From Colwellia sp. (GTDB lineage: Bacteria; Pseudomonadota; Gammaproteobacteria; Enterobacterales; Alteromonadaceae): DNA of 64,000 bases. Location of the stretch: contig JAHDIK010000010.1 of assembly GCA_020630795.1 (NCBI GenBank), positions 37,306-101,305 of the forward strand. The letters are read 5' to 3'. The translations under genes and the position numbers were made by a program. Numbering within the stretch: the stretch's first letter is position 1; the number at the start of each line of letters is the position of its first letter. Of this stretch, positions 62,782 to 64,000 are shown piece after piece. The notes under the pieces are model-generated. The model worked only from the letters and a program-made list of their open reading frames with translations. It was not told the origin of the DNA and ran no database searches.

Positions 62782-62798
62782 TTGGCTTAGTATTTGCT
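62782..62798 (+). promoter_or_regulatory. Sigma-54 (-24/-12) promoter of PEP-CTERM gene 1
   Basis: TTGGCTTAGTATTTGCT: GG at 62784-62785 and GC at 62796-62797, spaced by exactly 12 as sigma-54 requires. The predicted start of transcription is near 62809, before the Shine-Dalgarno GGAG at 62833 and the ATG at 62845. The upstream leader is T-rich and resembles that of the second gene. Confidence 0.85.
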
Positions 62799-62844
62799 TT
62801 TAAGTGTATATAAACAGATTCATAAATTAAATGGAGATTACAAA

Positions 62845-62918
62845 ATGAAAAAATTACTTACAGCAGCTTTAGTTTCTTTAGCATTTTCTGGCGCAGCTTC
62901 TGCAAGCCAAATATACAT
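62845..62918 (+). repeat. Direct duplication of PEP-CTERM 5' end (copy at 63927-64000)
   Basis: The first 74 bases of PEP-CTERM gene 1 match 63927-64000 with only a few differences, all in the first third. The T-rich leader and the sigma-54 boxes upstream are also alike in both copies. The copies are about 1.08 kb apart, and the second continues past the window. Confidence 0.9.
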
Positions 62919-63693
62919 CGATAATGGTTTTGATTACAACGGTGGCACAGGTACAGCAGACACAGCAGCAGGCGATACAACGACTGGTTGGAAAAATAGC
63001 CTTAAATTAGTGTTTGAATCAAATTCAACAGTATTTGATAACGATGGTTCTTTCGGAATATCAGCGGGTGATACAATCATCTCTAAAGGTGGTCTTGAAG
63101 TTGGCTCTATTAACTCTAACAAAGTAACTGAGTTAGTTGATGCAGAAGTATTCGGTACAGGTCCAAGTGACAACGCATACGGTGGAAGCAACTGGGTATT
63201 AAGTTTCCGTTTTGACGATTTAATGGGTACACATGACGGTACAGACTTTAACTACACATCAGGTAATATTGATTGGGTATTATTCGACGGTCAAAATGGT
63301 GGTTTAGCAAATGAAATTCATTTATTTACCACGTCAATTACAGATCACTCATACACAATTGGTAACCAACTTTTTGAAGGTACAGTAGGTAACTTTGGTA
63401 CAGATACTGTAAATGGTGTAGCAGCAGGTGATATTTTTAATATTGCTTACGGTTCTGGTGCACTAGGTTTTGAAGAGTACGTAGCGACAGTTGCAGATAC
63501 GGTACGTTTCCGTATTGACCAAAACACAGATACGCCAAACGTTGTAGGTTCTGATTTTTCAGGTCAAGTAGGTGAAATCTACATTGCAGGTGCACATGAC
63601 GGTTCATTAGAGTTTGCAGTTCCAGAGCCGGCTTCAGTAGCTATCTTAGGTTTAGGTTTATTAGGTTTCGCGGCATCACGTCGTAAAGCTTAA
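62845..63693 (+). CDS. PEP-CTERM sorting-domain protein 1
   Basis: 282 residues from ATG 62845; the longer frame from TTG 62794 starts inside the -12 promoter element and is rejected. Sec signal peptide MKKLLTAALVSLAFSGAASA. Mature part is Gly/Asp/Thr/Asn-rich, low in Lys and free of Cys. C-terminal exosortase signal VPEPASVAILGLGLLGFAAS followed by RRKA (residues 259-282): PEP motif, membrane segment, basic tail. It should be a substrate of the exosortase at 55460. Likely a secreted EPS-matrix or surface protein. Confidence 0.95.
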   Translation: MKKLLTAALVSLAFSGAASASQIYIDNGFDYNGGTGTADTAAGDTTTGWKNSLKLVFESNSTVFDNDGSFGISAGDTIISKGGLEVGSINSNKVTELVDAEVFGTGPSDNAYGGSNWVLSFRFDDLMGTHDGTDFNYTSGNIDWVLFDGQNGGLANEIHLFTTSITDHSYTIGNQLFEGTVGNFGTDTVNGVAAGDIFNIAYGSGALGFEEYVATVADTVRFRIDQNTDTPNVVGSDFSGQVGEIYIAGAHDGSLEFAVPEPASVAILGLGLLGFAASRRKA

Positions 63694-63713
63694 TTAGCAC
63701 TTAATCAGTGTTT

Positions 63714-63740
63714 AAAAGCCGCCCATGAGGCGGCTTTTTT
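63714..63740 (+). terminator. Rho-independent terminator between the PEP-CTERM genes
   Basis: 10-bp perfect stem AAAAGCCGCC / GGCGGCTTTT with loop CATGA, then TT. It lies 20 bases after the stop of PEP-CTERM gene 1. Confidence 0.93.
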
Positions 63741-63875
63741 GTGTCTGTAATTTACTTAGCGTATATAATTTGATCGTAATTAAGATCGTCAGATAATTTT
63801 ACAAATGATAATTAAGAGAGAGTTTTTGATACGAGTACATTGTTTACTTTTTTGTTTTTATTGGTTTATTTTTAG

Positions 63876-63892
63876 TTGGCACGCTATGTGCT
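63876..63892 (+). promoter_or_regulatory. Sigma-54 (-24/-12) promoter of PEP-CTERM gene 2
   Basis: TTGGCACGCTATGTGCT: GG at 63878-63879 and GC at 63890-63891, 12 apart. TGGCACG is the exact consensus of the -24 box; the -12 box is GTGC instead of TTGC. The spacing from box to ATG is close to that at gene 1. Confidence 0.85.
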
Positions 63893-63926
63893 TTATTTTA
63901 GGTATATTAAATTAGGAGTTAATGAC

Positions 63927-64000
63927 ATGAACAAATTACTTTCAACAGCTTTAGTTTCTTTAGCATTTTCTGGCGCAGCTTCTGCAAGCCAAATATACAT
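63927..64000 (+). CDS. PEP-CTERM-type protein 2 (5' end only, cut by window edge)
   Basis: ATG 63927 with AGGAG about 8 bases upstream. The visible 24 codons encode a signal peptide (MNKLLSTALVSLAFSGAASA) and the start of the mature protein (SQIY). The last 55 bases in the window are identical to the matching part of PEP-CTERM gene 1, so it is a tandem paralogue. That it ends in a PEP-CTERM signal is an inference. Confidence 0.85.
   Translation, partial: MNKLLSTALVSLAFSGAASASQIY

Noticed and set aside
62794..62844. TTG start giving a longer PEP-CTERM protein
   Set aside because: It overlaps the -12 promoter box and would destroy the signal peptide.
1..64000. CRISPR arrays, tRNA, rRNA or insertion sequences
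   Set aside because: No regular repeat-spacer pattern, tRNA-like cloverleaf, rRNA segment or transposase was seen on reading; a tRNAscan or IS database search was not possible here.

Overview
The window comes from the chromosome of an AT-rich marine gammaproteobacterium. Orotate phosphoribosyltransferase/RNase PH, YicC, BioH, BolA and a CJM1_0395-type metalloprotease, together with a large PEP-CTERM/exosortase polysaccharide locus, suggest Alteromonadales (Colwellia/Thalassotalea-like). That placement is an inference from gene content, not a database match. No rRNA, tRNA or CRISPR array was recognised.

Layout. (1) 1-8494 is housekeeping: the 3' part of bioH, a flagellar-rod-like small protein with a SprA-related metalloprotease, rph-pyrE on the minus strand, and yicC. 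Between rph and yicC lies an envelope redox cluster: thioredoxin-like protein, Tat-type gluconate-2-dehydrogenase subunit-3-like protein, GMC flavoprotein and a DM13 lipoprotein. (2) About 8495-12600 is a small island at the 3' end of yicC: tyrosine integrase, GNAT acetyltransferase, a 52-aa ORF and hipBA. The hipBA promoter carries four palindromic operators centred exactly 50 bp apart. (3) 12637-21101 is mixed chromosome: coiled-coil exported protein, OmpA-family lipoprotein, RhaT-like permease, DUF748 protein, PLP-dependent desulfhydrase/deaminase, BolA and an unrecognised exported protein.

(4) 21146-29825 is a first glycan locus. A minus-strand set resembling PglC, PglD, PglE and PglF (UDP-diacetylbacillosamine synthesis and transfer to lipid) faces a plus-strand set of polymerase/ligase, flippase and PglA-like glycosyltransferase. 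(5) 30048-33164 holds a GT2, an FAH-family hydrolase, a TlpA-like thioredoxin, an exported unknown and a LETM1-like small protein.

(6) 33255-64000 is an exosortase-A-type extracellular polysaccharide and protein-sorting locus. Minus-strand export/assembly genes (Wza-like lipoprotein, chain-length determinant, tyrosine autokinase, outer-membrane beta-barrel, AAA ATPase) diverge from the initiating sugar transferase and a long glycosyltransferase/acetyltransferase/deacetylase/flippase operon. A minus-strand operon follows: exosortase with an EpsI-like tail, beta-helix protein, polymerase/ligase and CDP-glycerol transferase, with a pyruvyl transferase further on. Two tandem TPR lipoproteins (PrsT family) and two tandem PEP-CTERM proteins end the window; the second is cut by the edge. 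Both PEP-CTERM genes have sigma-54 -24/-12 promoters, although no sigma-54 activator is in the window.

In the proposed scheme the sugar transferase starts the polymer on undecaprenyl phosphate, glycosyltransferases extend and decorate it, Wzx/Wzy flip and polymerise it, and the Wzc/Wza-like proteins export it. The exosortase processes the PEP-CTERM proteins, probably linking them to the matrix. The first locus has its own initiator, flippase and polymerase/ligase but no exporter, so it more likely makes an O-antigen or protein-linked glycan.
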